DNA of 28,254 nucleotides from NCBI GenBank assembly GCA_019217005.1, contig JAHBNG010000163.1, positions 1 through 28,254 on the forward strand, in the 5' to 3' direction. The first letter of the stretch is position 1. Every line of letters starts with the position of its first letter. The position numbers and the translations under genes were made by a program. Below the pieces are notes generated by a model, which ran no database searches, was not told the DNA's origin, and saw only the letters and a list, made by a program, of their open reading frames with translations. This document shows, piece by piece, positions 7,554 through 15,283 of this stretch. Origin of the DNA: Chloroflexi bacterium TSY (GTDB lineage: Bacteria; Chloroflexota; Anaerolineae; Caldilineales; Caldilineaceae).

Positions 7554-10118
7554 ATGAAGGATCAAAGTAGAAAAAGCCCATATTTGTCTAGTTGGATAAG
7601 CGGAATGCTGTTGGCAATTGTGCTTCTCCTCTATCCGCAGTCCGTGACGAGCCAGCCCTCTCCCGTGACGGCGGCAGTGGATCGGACAACATTGTCCATG
7701 AATGAACGGGTGAATCTGACGGTGACTGTCACCGGTTCGGAGGCTGGACAGCCGCAGATTCCAGTACTCGATGGGTTTCAGATCGTCGGCACCAGCTCGG
7801 CATCTCAGATCCGCATTATCAATGGTGCAGTCAGTTCACAGGTTAGCTATCGCTATACGCTGCAACCTACGCGTGTTGGTCAGTTGGTAATTGCTCCGGT
7901 TCAGGTTGTTGTGGATGGACAGACTGTTTCTACCGATCCGATAACAGTAGAGGTAACGCAAGGGACCACGCCGAGCCAGCAAGCTCCAGGCACATCAAAC
8001 AATCATCAGGCACCAAACAACCCGTCAACCAGCACAACCGAAACAGGCGACATCTTTGTTGAAGCTGAGGTAGATTCTCCCACACCTTATCTAAGCGAGC
8101 AGATCACTTATACATTTCGCCTTTACCAGGCAGTTCGCTTTTTTGGTCAGCCGAGCTACGCTGAACCGGAGTTCACTGGGTTTTGGAATCAGCAGGAAAC
8201 TGCGCAAAAACAATACAATATCCAAATTTCCAACCGCCCGTATCAGGTAACAGAGCTGACAACCATCCTGTTTCCCACAGTGATTGGTGAGCGCACAATT
8301 GAGCCAGCTTTGCTTTCCATACCTGGTTCACTCTTGAGTGCAGGAACCAGACTGAGCACAGAGCCCGTGACCGTACAACCTCTTCCGGTACCGGCCCCCG
8401 ATGGGTTCACGGGGGCAGTCGGCCAGGTTGAGATTTTTGCAGAGGCAGATATAGAAAATGCGGCGGTCAATGAACCGATCACGTTACGGGTGATGCTGCG
8501 TGGCAGTGGCAACATTCAGACCTGGCCCGATCCAGAATTGCCAGACCTTCCAAACTGGCGCAAATTTGATAGCACGAGCTCCGTAAACACTCGAGTTCAA
8601 AATGGTCGGCTGATTGGTCAGAGAGTCATCGAACAGTTGCTGGTACCAACCGCGGCGGGTGAGTTCACCATCCCCGCCCTATCATATACCTACTTTGACC
8701 CAATCACAGAAGAGTATCGTACTGTCTCCACAGAGCCTAGATCCGTCATTGTGGCTGAAGGAGTAGCAGAAGCACCCCTGCCGATCCAAATCGGCAGCTC
8801 GCCAGAAGCCGTCCAGCGATTGGTTGCTGACATTCGCCACATTCAGCCAGTACCGGCATCGCTTGCGGCGTTCCAGCCTCCGATCACCCAAAGCCTCTTA
8901 TATTGGTTGGCTTGGACTCTGCCGTTGCTCCTACTTGTTATTGACCGAGCTTGGTCTATTTTTCAACGAAAACGAATGAGTAATCCCGACCAACTGCGCC
9001 GTTCGCAAGCGTACAAGAAAGGACGAAATGCTCTGGCACAACTGCGGCGAAAACAGGCGATTACCCCGGCTTCTGTGGGCGACGTACTGCTCAACTATCT
9101 AAGCGATAAGCTAAACCAACCGATTCAGGGGATGACCCGCACAACTTTACGAACACATTTGGGCCTAGCCGGTGTGGATCCATCGACGGTGGGACGGGTT
9201 GAGACATTACTCAACCAAATTGATATGGCACGCTATGCGCCAACAGACGGAAGCCAAAATGAGGTCGATGGATATTATTCTGAGACGGAGACACTCATCA
9301 CAGATTTGGAAAGAGTGCTGGTCAGTGCCCCACGCTCAACTACGGCGCAAGTAAGCGCAATCCTTCTCACCCTCATTTGTTCGTCGTTCATCCAGATCCA
9401 TGCCCAAACGAGCGCTGCGCCGTCGCTTATGGAACGCGGGAATCAGCTCTATGAAAACGAACAGTATGCTGAGGCAGCCCAACTCTATACTCAGGTATTG
9501 GAATCAGGTGTCATGGACAGTGCGCTCTACTATAATTTGGGCAATGCTTATTATAAGCAGGGCAATTTGGGCAACGCCATTCTGAATTATGAGCGAGCCA
9601 TGCGCATTGCACCGCGCGACCCAGATATTCGTGCCAATCTGACCCTGGCTCGTAGCCAAATCCTTGATCAATATGAGAGTGCGAATGGTGCAATCACTGG
9701 GCGGCTTGCGGATTTGGTTGCTGCTTGGTTAACAGTCAACGAAACGGCTATTCTGAGTCTAGTGTTGTGGGTGCTAGTTGCACTGATTCTACTCGTTATC
9801 TGGCATGGCTGGTTGGACTCAATTTGCACCGGTCTTCAATATTTGCTCGCTGGCTGTATCCTCTTACTTCTCGTCAGTGTCACTCTTTTGGGCACCCGCA
9901 TCTACGCTGATACAACCCGTCCTCCAGCCATTATCCTTGCCCAGGAAGTTGATGTTGTAAGCGGACCAGGGGAACAGTACATCACAGAATTTACTCTGCA
10001 TAGTGGTGCCAAAGTCAGTGTCTTAGAAGAGCGTGGTGCATGGGTTCGTCTGGCACTACCAGGGGAACAGTTACAAGGATGGGTCATGTCGGGCGTGATC
10101 GAGCGAATTGGGTTGTGA
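7554..10118 (+). CDS. BatD-BatE fusion protein (oxygen tolerance, TPR, SH3)
   Basis: About 854 residues from the ATG at 7554, which directly precedes a good signal peptide; an in-frame TTG at 7527 is possible but less likely. Residues about 35-430 form the BatD oxygen-tolerance region of repeated beta domains. A membrane segment (SLLYWLAWTLPLLLLVIDRAW) and a cytosolic linker follow. At about residues 599-618 (nucleotides 9351-9410) a second signal-like stretch, VSAILLTLICSSFIQIHAQ, precedes TPR repeats (MERGNQLYENEQYAEAAQLY and YYNLGNAYYKQGNLGNAI). Two more membrane helices and a bacterial SH3 domain (VSGPGEQYITEFTLHSGAKV to the end) complete it. The C-terminal third is a BatE in all respects, so this is a BatD-BatE gene fusion. 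It is the last gene of the cluster. Confidence 0.88.
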   Translation: MKDQSRKSPYLSSWISGMLLAIVLLLYPQSVTSQPSPVTAAVDRTTLSMNERVNLTVTVTGSEAGQPQIPVLDGFQIVGTSSASQIRIINGAVSSQVSYRYTLQPTRVGQLVIAPVQVVVDGQTVSTDPITVEVTQGTTPSQQAPGTSNNHQAPNNPSTSTTETGDIFVEAEVDSPTPYLSEQITYTFRLYQAVRFFGQPSYAEPEFTGFWNQQETAQKQYNIQISNRPYQVTELTTILFPTVIGERTIEPALLSIPGSLLSAGTRLSTEPVTVQPLPVPAPDGFTGAVGQVEIFAEADIENAAVNEPITLRVMLRGSGNIQTWPDPELPDLPNWRKFDSTSSVNTRVQNGRLIGQRVIEQLLVPTAAGEFTIPALSYTYFDPITEEYRTVSTEPRSVIVAEGVAEAPLPIQIGSSPEAVQRLVADIRHIQPVPASLAAFQPPITQSLLYWLAWTLPLLLLVIDRAWSIFQRKRMSNPDQLRRSQAYKKGRNALAQLRRKQAITPASVGDVLLNYLSDKLNQPIQGMTRTTLRTHLGLAGVDPSTVGRVETLLNQIDMARYAPTDGSQNEVDGYYSETETLITDLERVLVSAPRSTTAQVSAILLTLICSSFIQIHAQTSAAPSLMERGNQLYENEQYAEAAQLYTQVLESGVMDSALYYNLGNAYYKQGNLGNAILNYERAMRIAPRDPDIRANLTLARSQILDQYESANGAITGRLADLVAAWLTVNETAILSLVLWVLVALILLVIWHGWLDSICTGLQYLLAGCILLLLVSVTLLGTRIYADTTRPPAIILAQEVDVVSGPGEQYITEFTLHSGAKVSVLEERGAWVRLALPGEQLQGWVMSGVIERIGL

Positions 10119-10239
10119 CTATGAATGAATTTTTGGAATCACCTTAGTGCTTATCGAAAAAGTTCTGTGGCGATGTATTCTCACTCGAGAAGCTGGTCGG
10201 ACTCACAACCACTTTTCGGATAGGTTCTTAGGATTCGGA

Positions 10240-10302
10240 ATTCAATCACTCATCGATAGATTCTTCGTTTCACTCGAGAATGACATCGATGAGTGATTGA
10301 AT
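10240..10302. terminator. bidirectional hairpin between convergent genes
   Basis: attcaatcactcatcgat at 10240-10257 is an exact inverted match of atcgatgagtgattgaat at 10285-10302, with a 27-base loop. It lies between the 3' ends of the Bat cluster (+) and the phosphatidylserine decarboxylase gene (-), only 10 bases beyond the latter's stop. The position suits a transcription barrier serving both strands, although there is no long T-tract. The word cactcgaga occurs twice nearby (about 10186 and 10271). Confidence 0.6.
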
Positions 10303-10311
10303 CATCATTCC

Positions 10312-10959
10312 TTACGGAGTGGGCCAGTGAGCCATAACAGTTTGTCCGCCGTAGACTTGTTGACCTGGTGCGACCAAAATTTCCGTGTCGAGAGGCAGAT
10401 AGAGATCGACGCGGCTGCCAAATTTAACCAATCCAAAGCGCTGTCCGAGTGCTAGTGTATCTCCTACATTCGACCAACAGACAATGCGTCGTGCAATGAG
10501 ACCCGCCATCTGCGTAATCAGTAGGGGGCCGTGGACTGTCGTGATGCCCAGGTAATTCGCTTCGTTCTTGTCAGCGCTTGAGAACATAGCTGGTGCAAAG
10601 CCGCCCGGCTCATAATGGATAAAATCGACTGTTCCTGGGTAGGGACATCGCTGCACATGGACATCGAAGATGCTGAGAAAAATGGTGATACGTAATGCCC
10701 GTCGATGCAAAAAGCGAGACTCTTCGATCGGCTCGATCTTGGTGATACGGCCATCACCGGGTGCTAGAATGACGGTGTCGGCACCAGATTCCGGTGCACG
10801 TTCTGGATCGCGAAAGAAGTAAAAGACCCAAGCCAACAGCATCGCAAGCAGAGCGGCAATGCGCCACCAATTCAAGAGCAATGCTCCCCCGATCAAGATG
10901 AACAGACTTAACACAATACTGCTTACTTCGCTTAGTGCTACCTTTGCACCAACAATCAT
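10312..10959 (-). CDS. psd: phosphatidylserine decarboxylase (short PSD-like type)
   Basis: A 215-residue proenzyme of the short, archaeal-like PSD class. It converts phosphatidylserine to phosphatidylethanolamine and CO2. Two N-terminal membrane helices (about 14-48) are followed by FYFFRDPERAPESGADTVILAPGDGRI and by FLSIFDVHVQRCPYPG, a close match to the conserved DVHVNR-type motif carrying a catalytic His. The self-cleavage site is KFGSRVDLYLP near residue 180, where cleavage between Gly and Ser would create the pyruvoyl group. Its ATG overlaps the stop of the phosphatidylserine synthase gene in an ATGA, so the two are probably translationally coupled. Length and motifs are complete. Confidence 0.93.
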   Translation of the reverse strand: MIVGAKVALSEVSSIVLSLFILIGGALLLNWWRIAALLAMLLAWVFYFFRDPERAPESGADTVILAPGDGRITKIEPIEESRFLHRRALRITIFLSIFDVHVQRCPYPGTVDFIHYEPGGFAPAMFSSADKNEANYLGITTVHGPLLITQMAGLIARRIVCWSNVGDTLALGQRFGLVKFGSRVDLYLPLDTEILVAPGQQVYGGQTVMAHWPTP

Positions 10960-11660
10960 GATGCTTTCGAGCCAAACAGGAAGTTTGTGGGGAAAGCACT
11001 CGCAATCAGCGGACCGCTACACGCGTAGAGTAGAAGCAGTCCAAAGGGCACTGCTTGCCAGCCACTAACGATCCAACATAGGAAGGCAACGCAAGCTGCT
11101 AGAAGCCATGCCAAATCTGAGAGTTGTTGAATATGTTTAAATTTAGGGTAAGGAAAAGGGCTGACCATGAGATAGCTGACTGTCACGACCGCCACGACCC
11201 ACCACAAATTGAGAATCCAGCCCTGCCAAAAACTGCCCGTGATCAACAACAAGCTGGCTACTGGTATAGGCATTCCAATGAAAAAAGCCGCCCGGTTGGT
11301 GGGTTGGGTATTGAAACGTGCCAGACGGTACGCCCCCGCAACCACAAAGCTTAATGAGGATGCCATAGCAATTGGTTCGGCTACTCCAATCACTCGCATG
11401 AGGTGATAGAGCAAAAGAGTGGGTGCAACACCGAAAGTTACCATATCGGCCAACGAATCGAGTTCCTTTCCAATATTGGTTGTCGCATTCAGTCGCTCGG
11501 CCAATTGTCCATCCAGCACATCAAGTAGCGAACCGATGATAATAAAGATAGCGGCCAACAAAAACTCCTGCTGTCCTAATACCATAATTGCAGAAACGCC
11601 AAGCACCAACGAGCCGAGTGTCGCTGTGCTAGGGATGATTAATGTCAGTCGTCTTGTCAT
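10956..11660 (-). CDS. pssA: CDP-diacylglycerol-serine O-phosphatidyltransferase
   Basis: About 234 residues, hydrophobic throughout, of the CDP-alcohol phosphatidyltransferase family, making phosphatidylserine from CDP-diacylglycerol and serine. The ATG at 11660 was chosen because GAGGT lies just upstream and the protein then begins MTRRLTLIIPSTATLGSL, the usual PssA beginning; a longer frame reaches 11723. The catalytic signature reads DGQLAERLNATTNIGKELDSLAD. All three aspartates after the first Gly-containing block are kept, but the Arg of the canonical DGxxAR is Glu here, with an Arg one position later. The neighbouring psd gene overlaps by 4 bases and supplies the next step of the pathway. 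Six to eight membrane helices are expected. Confidence 0.9.
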   Translation of the reverse strand: MTRRLTLIIPSTATLGSLVLGVSAIMVLGQQEFLLAAIFIIIGSLLDVLDGQLAERLNATTNIGKELDSLADMVTFGVAPTLLLYHLMRVIGVAEPIAMASSLSFVVAGAYRLARFNTQPTNRAAFFIGMPIPVASLLLITGSFWQGWILNLWWVVAVVTVSYLMVSPFPYPKFKHIQQLSDLAWLLAACVAFLCWIVSGWQAVPFGLLLLYACSGPLIASAFPTNFLFGSKAS

Positions 11661-11733
11661 ATAATACCTCGTGTAAAGAAGATCCAATAATGAACAAGCT
11701 TGATTTGCCATAGTCGAGCACATTATAGACTGT

Positions 11734-11907
11734 GAATGGCTTGGGCTTTTCCGTCCGAATTGGGTAGTTTATTTGGTTCTGTGAGGTTTTGTGGGGTAGA
11801 TGTTGGATAGTTTGTTGGTTTGCTGGTTTGTTCACCAACAATCTAACCAACAAACCAACTGACAACCACATAATTCCTCAGACAACCGTTTATTTTTTGG
11901 AAAAGCC
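11734..11907. repeat. MITE-like dispersed repeat, longest copy
   Basis: A 174-base non-coding element that abuts the stop codon of the methyltransferase gene (11908). Its core (11781-11888) repeats in inverted orientation at 4421-4518, and its two ends recur at 939-992. Near the ends are inverted ggcttttcc and ggaaaagcc. The middle can fold, because tttgttggttt-type words occur facing aaaccaacaaac. No target duplication could be recognised. The element separates pssA from the upstream methyltransferase gene. Confidence 0.7.
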
Positions 11908-12543
11908 TTATACCGGTTTGCGCCAATAGTAGACCCACGTTGGTGGCACATTGGCCCACACGATTCTACGCTCAAATTGATACTGCTTTGCAAATGAATG
12001 GATGACAGTTTGGGTGGCATTCATCTCGGTGCGAGTCTCTTTCCCTGCCAGCCAATACTTCAGCTTCCCGATAAAAGCATATTTTACATAGCTAAAAACC
12101 CCTCCTGGTTTCAAATGATCCATCATGATCGTGAGAACATCTTGTACCATTTGTGTTGGGAAGTTTGTCAGGGGTAGTACAAAGACAATATAGTCGTATT
12201 GGGTATCAAACGGAAATTGGAGGAGATCGGCATTGATCAGGCGTATATCGCCCGTCTGTCTTGCAAAATCAAGATCTAGTTTGATACGCTGGTCAAGAAA
12301 ATTGATGAGCTTTGGGTTAATCTCCACGGCGTCCAGCGCATCACCTGGTTTCAAGTGAGGTATGATCTCGCGGGTGAAGGAACCTGTGCCGGCACCTGCC
12401 TCAAGCACCTGGATGGGTAGGGCTTTTTGTGCAATGTAGGCGCTACCAGCTTGTCCCAATGCGCTTGAACTAGGCAATATTGTGCCCATGTGGAAGAAGT
12501 TTGCGCGAAACTCGTGAAGAAAGAGACGATGACTTTTAAACAT
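11908..12543 (-). CDS. SAM-dependent methyltransferase, phospholipid N-methyltransferase-like
   Basis: A 211-residue class I methyltransferase. The beginning FLHEFRANFFHMGTILPSSSALG resembles the PmtA phospholipid N-methyltransferase family, where the residues before the SAM site bind membrane. SAM-binding motif I is VLEAGAGTGSFTREI (about residues 46-60), and the acidic loop is DAVEINPKLINFL. The motif after strand 4 is DYIVFVLPLTNFP. PmtA enzymes methylate phosphatidylethanolamine stepwise toward phosphatidylcholine. The two genes downstream on the same strand encode synthesis of phosphatidylserine and phosphatidylethanolamine, which supports a lipid substrate. The number of methyl groups added cannot be predicted, and rRNA adenine dimethylases share part of this fold. 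Confidence 0.78.
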   Translation of the reverse strand: MFKSHRLFLHEFRANFFHMGTILPSSSALGQAGSAYIAQKALPIQVLEAGAGTGSFTREIIPHLKPGDALDAVEINPKLINFLDQRIKLDLDFARQTGDIRLINADLLQFPFDTQYDYIVFVLPLTNFPTQMVQDVLTIMMDHLKPGGVFSYVKYAFIGKLKYWLAGKETRTEMNATQTVIHSFAKQYQFERRIVWANVPPTWVYYWRKPV

Positions 12544-12764
12544 AATGCAATATCCTGGGGTGTGGTTGCGGGTGAAGTGACGCGATTTGTATCGACTCTG
12601 GTCGTAGCCTGAGAATTTTGTATTCGTTGACTATTTATCACTCACCGGACAACCAAATATCATCTTGGGTGCGTTGATGTTTCCATACTCTACCAGAGGT
12701 TACGCGATATTGCCAAGCTAGCCGAACTGAAAATTCCTGCGCGACTCTAAATTGCCAGAGCCTA

Positions 12765-12793
12765 TTGACAATCGACAAAATAGGTGGTATGAT
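12765..12793 (+). promoter_or_regulatory. consensus sigma-70-type promoter
   Basis: TTGACA at 12765-12770 and TATGAT at 12788-12793 are separated by exactly 17 bases. The predicted transcription start, near 12800, falls inside the palindrome at 12791-12820. This is the best promoter in the window and would drive the ArsR/DUF2087 gene. Confidence 0.8.
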
Positions 12794-12820
12794 TTAGTTC
12801 GATGTGCATCGAACTAAATC
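12791..12820. promoter_or_regulatory. palindromic operator overlapping the -10 box
   Basis: A 30-base near-perfect palindrome: gatttagttcgatg (12791-12804), a 2-base centre (tg), then catcgaactaaatc (12807-12820). It overlaps the last bases of the -10 box and the predicted transcription start, and lies 25 bases before the GTG start of an ArsR-type regulator. The arrangement is what an autorepressing dimer would bind. The 14-base arms are longer than typical ArsR sites. Confidence 0.75.
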
Positions 12821-12845
12821 ATTTTCTGTCGAACAGGATATAATT

Positions 12846-13781
12846 GTGAACGATATCTTAGATTTTCTCAAATTGCTAGCTGATGCAACTCGTCTCAACA
12901 TCATCGGCCTGCTGGCTCAACAACCGCGTAGCGGTGACGAACTGGCAACCATTTTGGGCATCAAGCCGTCTACTATCTCTCACCACGTGACGCGGTTACA
13001 AGAGGCGGGCCTACTCGCGGTGAACGCCCAGCAATACTACAAGATCTACGCTCTCAACACCCAAACCTTGCAACGCTATACAACCCTGCTCACACCGGAG
13101 GAACTGGCCCAACGGGTGCGGACGGAGGAAAAGGTGGACGCCACTGCTTATGCCACGCAAATCCTATCACGTTGGCTCAAGGGTGATCGCGTACAAGGCA
13201 TTCCCCGCAAAGTGCAGCACAAGCGGGTCGTATTCGATTGGATCGTTGATCAATTCAAACAAGATCAACGCTATGATGATGAGCAGGTGTGGAAACTTGT
13301 CGCCCAGCGTTGTCACCCCCACTACGTTGGTGAAATGATTCGCCTGATGGTCAACGCCGACTACTTCGATCGGCTCACAGACGGCAGTTGGTACTGGCGA
13401 ACAGATTCACCGCTGGTGCGGCAAGCAGATTTCAACCCGAAAGCACTACCCGTTGCCCAGCATCCCGATCCGCTCGAATACTCACTTGTGCGGGCAAAAA
13501 GGCGTGAGCTTGAGCCGGATGGCGACTACGCCAATCTGAAGCCGAGAGTACATGTGCCGAACTTGGAGCGCGAGCGCAAACTGATTGTATTCCGGTTCAA
13601 GCTCAACAAACCCTATACAGAAGAAGAAGTCGATACAACAATTGACACCTACCGCAAAGATCTTGAAGGGTCAACGGCTGAGATCCGCGCTGAACTGCTC
13701 CGCGAAGGGCTGCTTGATCAAGATGACGATGGGCAGTATTGGCGCAAGTGGATCAACGAAGTTCAGTATCCTACCGATTAA
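12846..13781 (+). CDS. ArsR-type HTH regulator with two DUF2087-like modules
   Basis: About 311 residues from the GTG at 12846, chosen because AGGA lies 7 bases upstream and the product then starts like ArsR proteins (NDILDFLKLLADATRLNIIGLL). An in-frame GTG at 12804 lies inside the operator palindrome and is unlikely. Residues about 5-75 form the winged helix, with recognition helix SGDELATILGIKPSTISHHVTRL. Two modules follow: IPRKVQHKRVVFDWIVDQF ... GSWYWR (about 103-186) and ERERKLIVFRFKLNKPYTEEEVD ... DGQYWRKW (about 236-299). Both fit the DUF2087 pattern of a basic-aromatic helix, a YTEEEV segment and a closing YWR. No ArsR metal-binding cysteine pair is present, so the ligand is not obviously a metal. 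It should bind the upstream palindrome. Confidence 0.85.
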   Translation: MNDILDFLKLLADATRLNIIGLLAQQPRSGDELATILGIKPSTISHHVTRLQEAGLLAVNAQQYYKIYALNTQTLQRYTTLLTPEELAQRVRTEEKVDATAYATQILSRWLKGDRVQGIPRKVQHKRVVFDWIVDQFKQDQRYDDEQVWKLVAQRCHPHYVGEMIRLMVNADYFDRLTDGSWYWRTDSPLVRQADFNPKALPVAQHPDPLEYSLVRAKRRELEPDGDYANLKPRVHVPNLERERKLIVFRFKLNKPYTEEEVDTTIDTYRKDLEGSTAEIRAELLREGLLDQDDDGQYWRKWINEVQYPTD

Positions 13782-14227
13782 GGCGACTCCAAGAAAATAA
13801 TGCTCACGAAGTAGGCGCTTCGCCCTCCACAGATGAACAGAGTAAAGTCTAGAAAGAGATTAGAAATAGGACACGGCTTTTCACAGATACACACGGATAA
13901 AATCTTGAAAACCCAATCAATCCGTGTCCAAATACTTTCTCGGCATCACTAGGATGATGGGAATTAGAAAAAACTCACCAATCCAGTCAATCTGTTGATC
14001 ATTTAAAAATTGGATTGGCCTAACCTGGACAAGGCCGCTTCGCTACCGAGCTAGAACCGAAAGGACAAGATGGACCAGATGAATAAGATAATTGAGATGT
14101 CCATCCTATCATCTCGCCAATTTGGCGCATCATCTTGTCCTGTTCAGCGACTTCTTGCACAATGGGCAAGAAATTGGTTGATAAGAAACTAAGAATCACC
14201 AATCTGAAAATTTACAGGAATAAGATA
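13782..14227. other. intergenic region between DUF2087 paralogues
   Basis: About 446 bases without a supported gene. It holds the words cacacggata and atcaatccgtgt (about 13891-13927), which resemble similar words at 3236 and 5582, and the nested hairpin at 14062-14141. A frame could extend upstream of the next gene to 14135, but it lacks a ribosome-binding site. Confidence 0.5.
14062..14141. repeat. nested inverted repeat upstream of DUF2087 paralogue
   Basis: aggacaagatg (14062-14072) is an exact inverted match to catcttgtcct (14131-14141). Inside, gatggac (about 14069-14075) faces gtccatc (14099-14105), and cgccaatttggcg (14115-14127) is a self-contained palindrome. These alternative pairings lie about 90-165 bases before the start of the next gene and could form a structured leader. 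Confidence 0.55.
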
Positions 14228-15157
14228 ATGATTGAAGTACACAGGGGCATTGAAATTACACTGCCTCAGAAATATCCGCGCGGCAGCTATCACGCCACGG
14301 TGACCATTAACGGACGTGAACGCTGGTTTCACGTCAACTCGCGCTCTTTCCACAATGCGGAAGATAACCAGTATCGTGATGCCGTCATGGCCGCGCTCAG
14401 TCAGCGGGACGATTTGCTCTTTTATGAGTACGGTCCCGATGGAAACAAACGCTATGCGAACTTGACCCATCACAGTGCAGAACTATGGCAATCAATCTGT
14501 CGCAATGACGTGCCGACACTACAAGCCGATGATGCGAATATTCTGGCTCGTTGGACTCAGGATGGACGTATTCAGTCACTCCCGCGTAAGGAGCAACATC
14601 GACATCTGCTCTTCACATGGTTTGCCGAGAAATTTGAGCGCGACCGGCGCTATGATCAAGATCAGGTTTGGGAGATTACGGGAAAATGGTGCGTGCCAGC
14701 TCAACACGCCAACTTGGTCAGTCGGGTTGTGAACACCCAATATCTCAATCGGCTGCCGGACTGCTCTTGGTACTGGCGCGCCGATTCACCTTTGGCACAA
14801 CAGCCTGACTTTCAACCGACAGATCTGCCCATCGCCCAATGGCCCGACCCCCTCAAACCTACGGTTACGCGGCAGGCCATTCGCAAACGTGAACCAAACG
14901 GTGATTACGCCAATCTCAAAGAAGCAGTCGGTACGCCCAATTTGGACCGCGAGCGCAAACAACTTGTCTTCCGACTCAAACGCCTGAAGCGTTTTACCGA
15001 GGCAGAGGTCGATGCGCATATTGCCAAGTATCGCAAAAACCTCGTGGGCGAACCGGCTGACATCCGTGCCGAGTTGATGCAAGCAGGGCTGCTTCACCAA
15101 GATGAGGATGGCAAGTATTGGCGGGAAGTAATCAAATTCAATGAGGATACGAAATAA
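14228..15157 (+). CDS. DUF2087-like paralogue with replaced N-terminal domain
   Basis: About 309 residues from the ATG at 14228, which has AGGAA 7 bases upstream. Residues about 100-300 align throughout with the preceding regulator: LPRKEQHRHLLFTWFAEKF ... CSWYWRADSPLAQQPDFQP, then TPNLDRERKQLVFRLKRLKRF and DEDGKYWRE. The first ~85 residues differ: instead of the ArsR winged helix there is a beta-rich domain (IEITLPQKYPRGSYHATVTI, then RWFHVNSRSFHNAEDNQYRDAV) that I do not recognise. The N-terminal parts are nearly equal in length, so one appears to have replaced the other. Without a HTH it is probably not a DNA-binding repressor by itself and may sense, or pair with, its neighbour. Its stop was originally 12 bases before the next start (see the insertion sequence). 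Confidence 0.82.
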   Translation: MIEVHRGIEITLPQKYPRGSYHATVTINGRERWFHVNSRSFHNAEDNQYRDAVMAALSQRDDLLFYEYGPDGNKRYANLTHHSAELWQSICRNDVPTLQADDANILARWTQDGRIQSLPRKEQHRHLLFTWFAEKFERDRRYDQDQVWEITGKWCVPAQHANLVSRVVNTQYLNRLPDCSWYWRADSPLAQQPDFQPTDLPIAQWPDPLKPTVTRQAIRKREPNGDYANLKEAVGTPNLDRERKQLVFRLKRLKRFTEAEVDAHIAKYRKNLVGEPADIRAELMQAGLLHQDEDGKYWREVIKFNEDTK

Positions 15158-15174
15158 GGACAACACCGTATGTT

Positions 15175-15191
15175 CTTTACTTTCTGGTAAA
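15175..15191. repeat. terminal inverted repeat of the insertion sequence (distal to transposase start)
   Basis: ctttactttctggtaaa, identical to the reverse complement of 16660-16676. It is preceded by the target duplication tatgtt. Confidence 0.9.
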
Positions 15192-15283
15192 GGCTTGAGT
15201 GACAAAGGGCAAACCGAAAGGGGCGGAAAAAAGAATCCACCCTGAAAAAACGGGATAAAATGTAAAAATAGTGCTCGGCTAGT

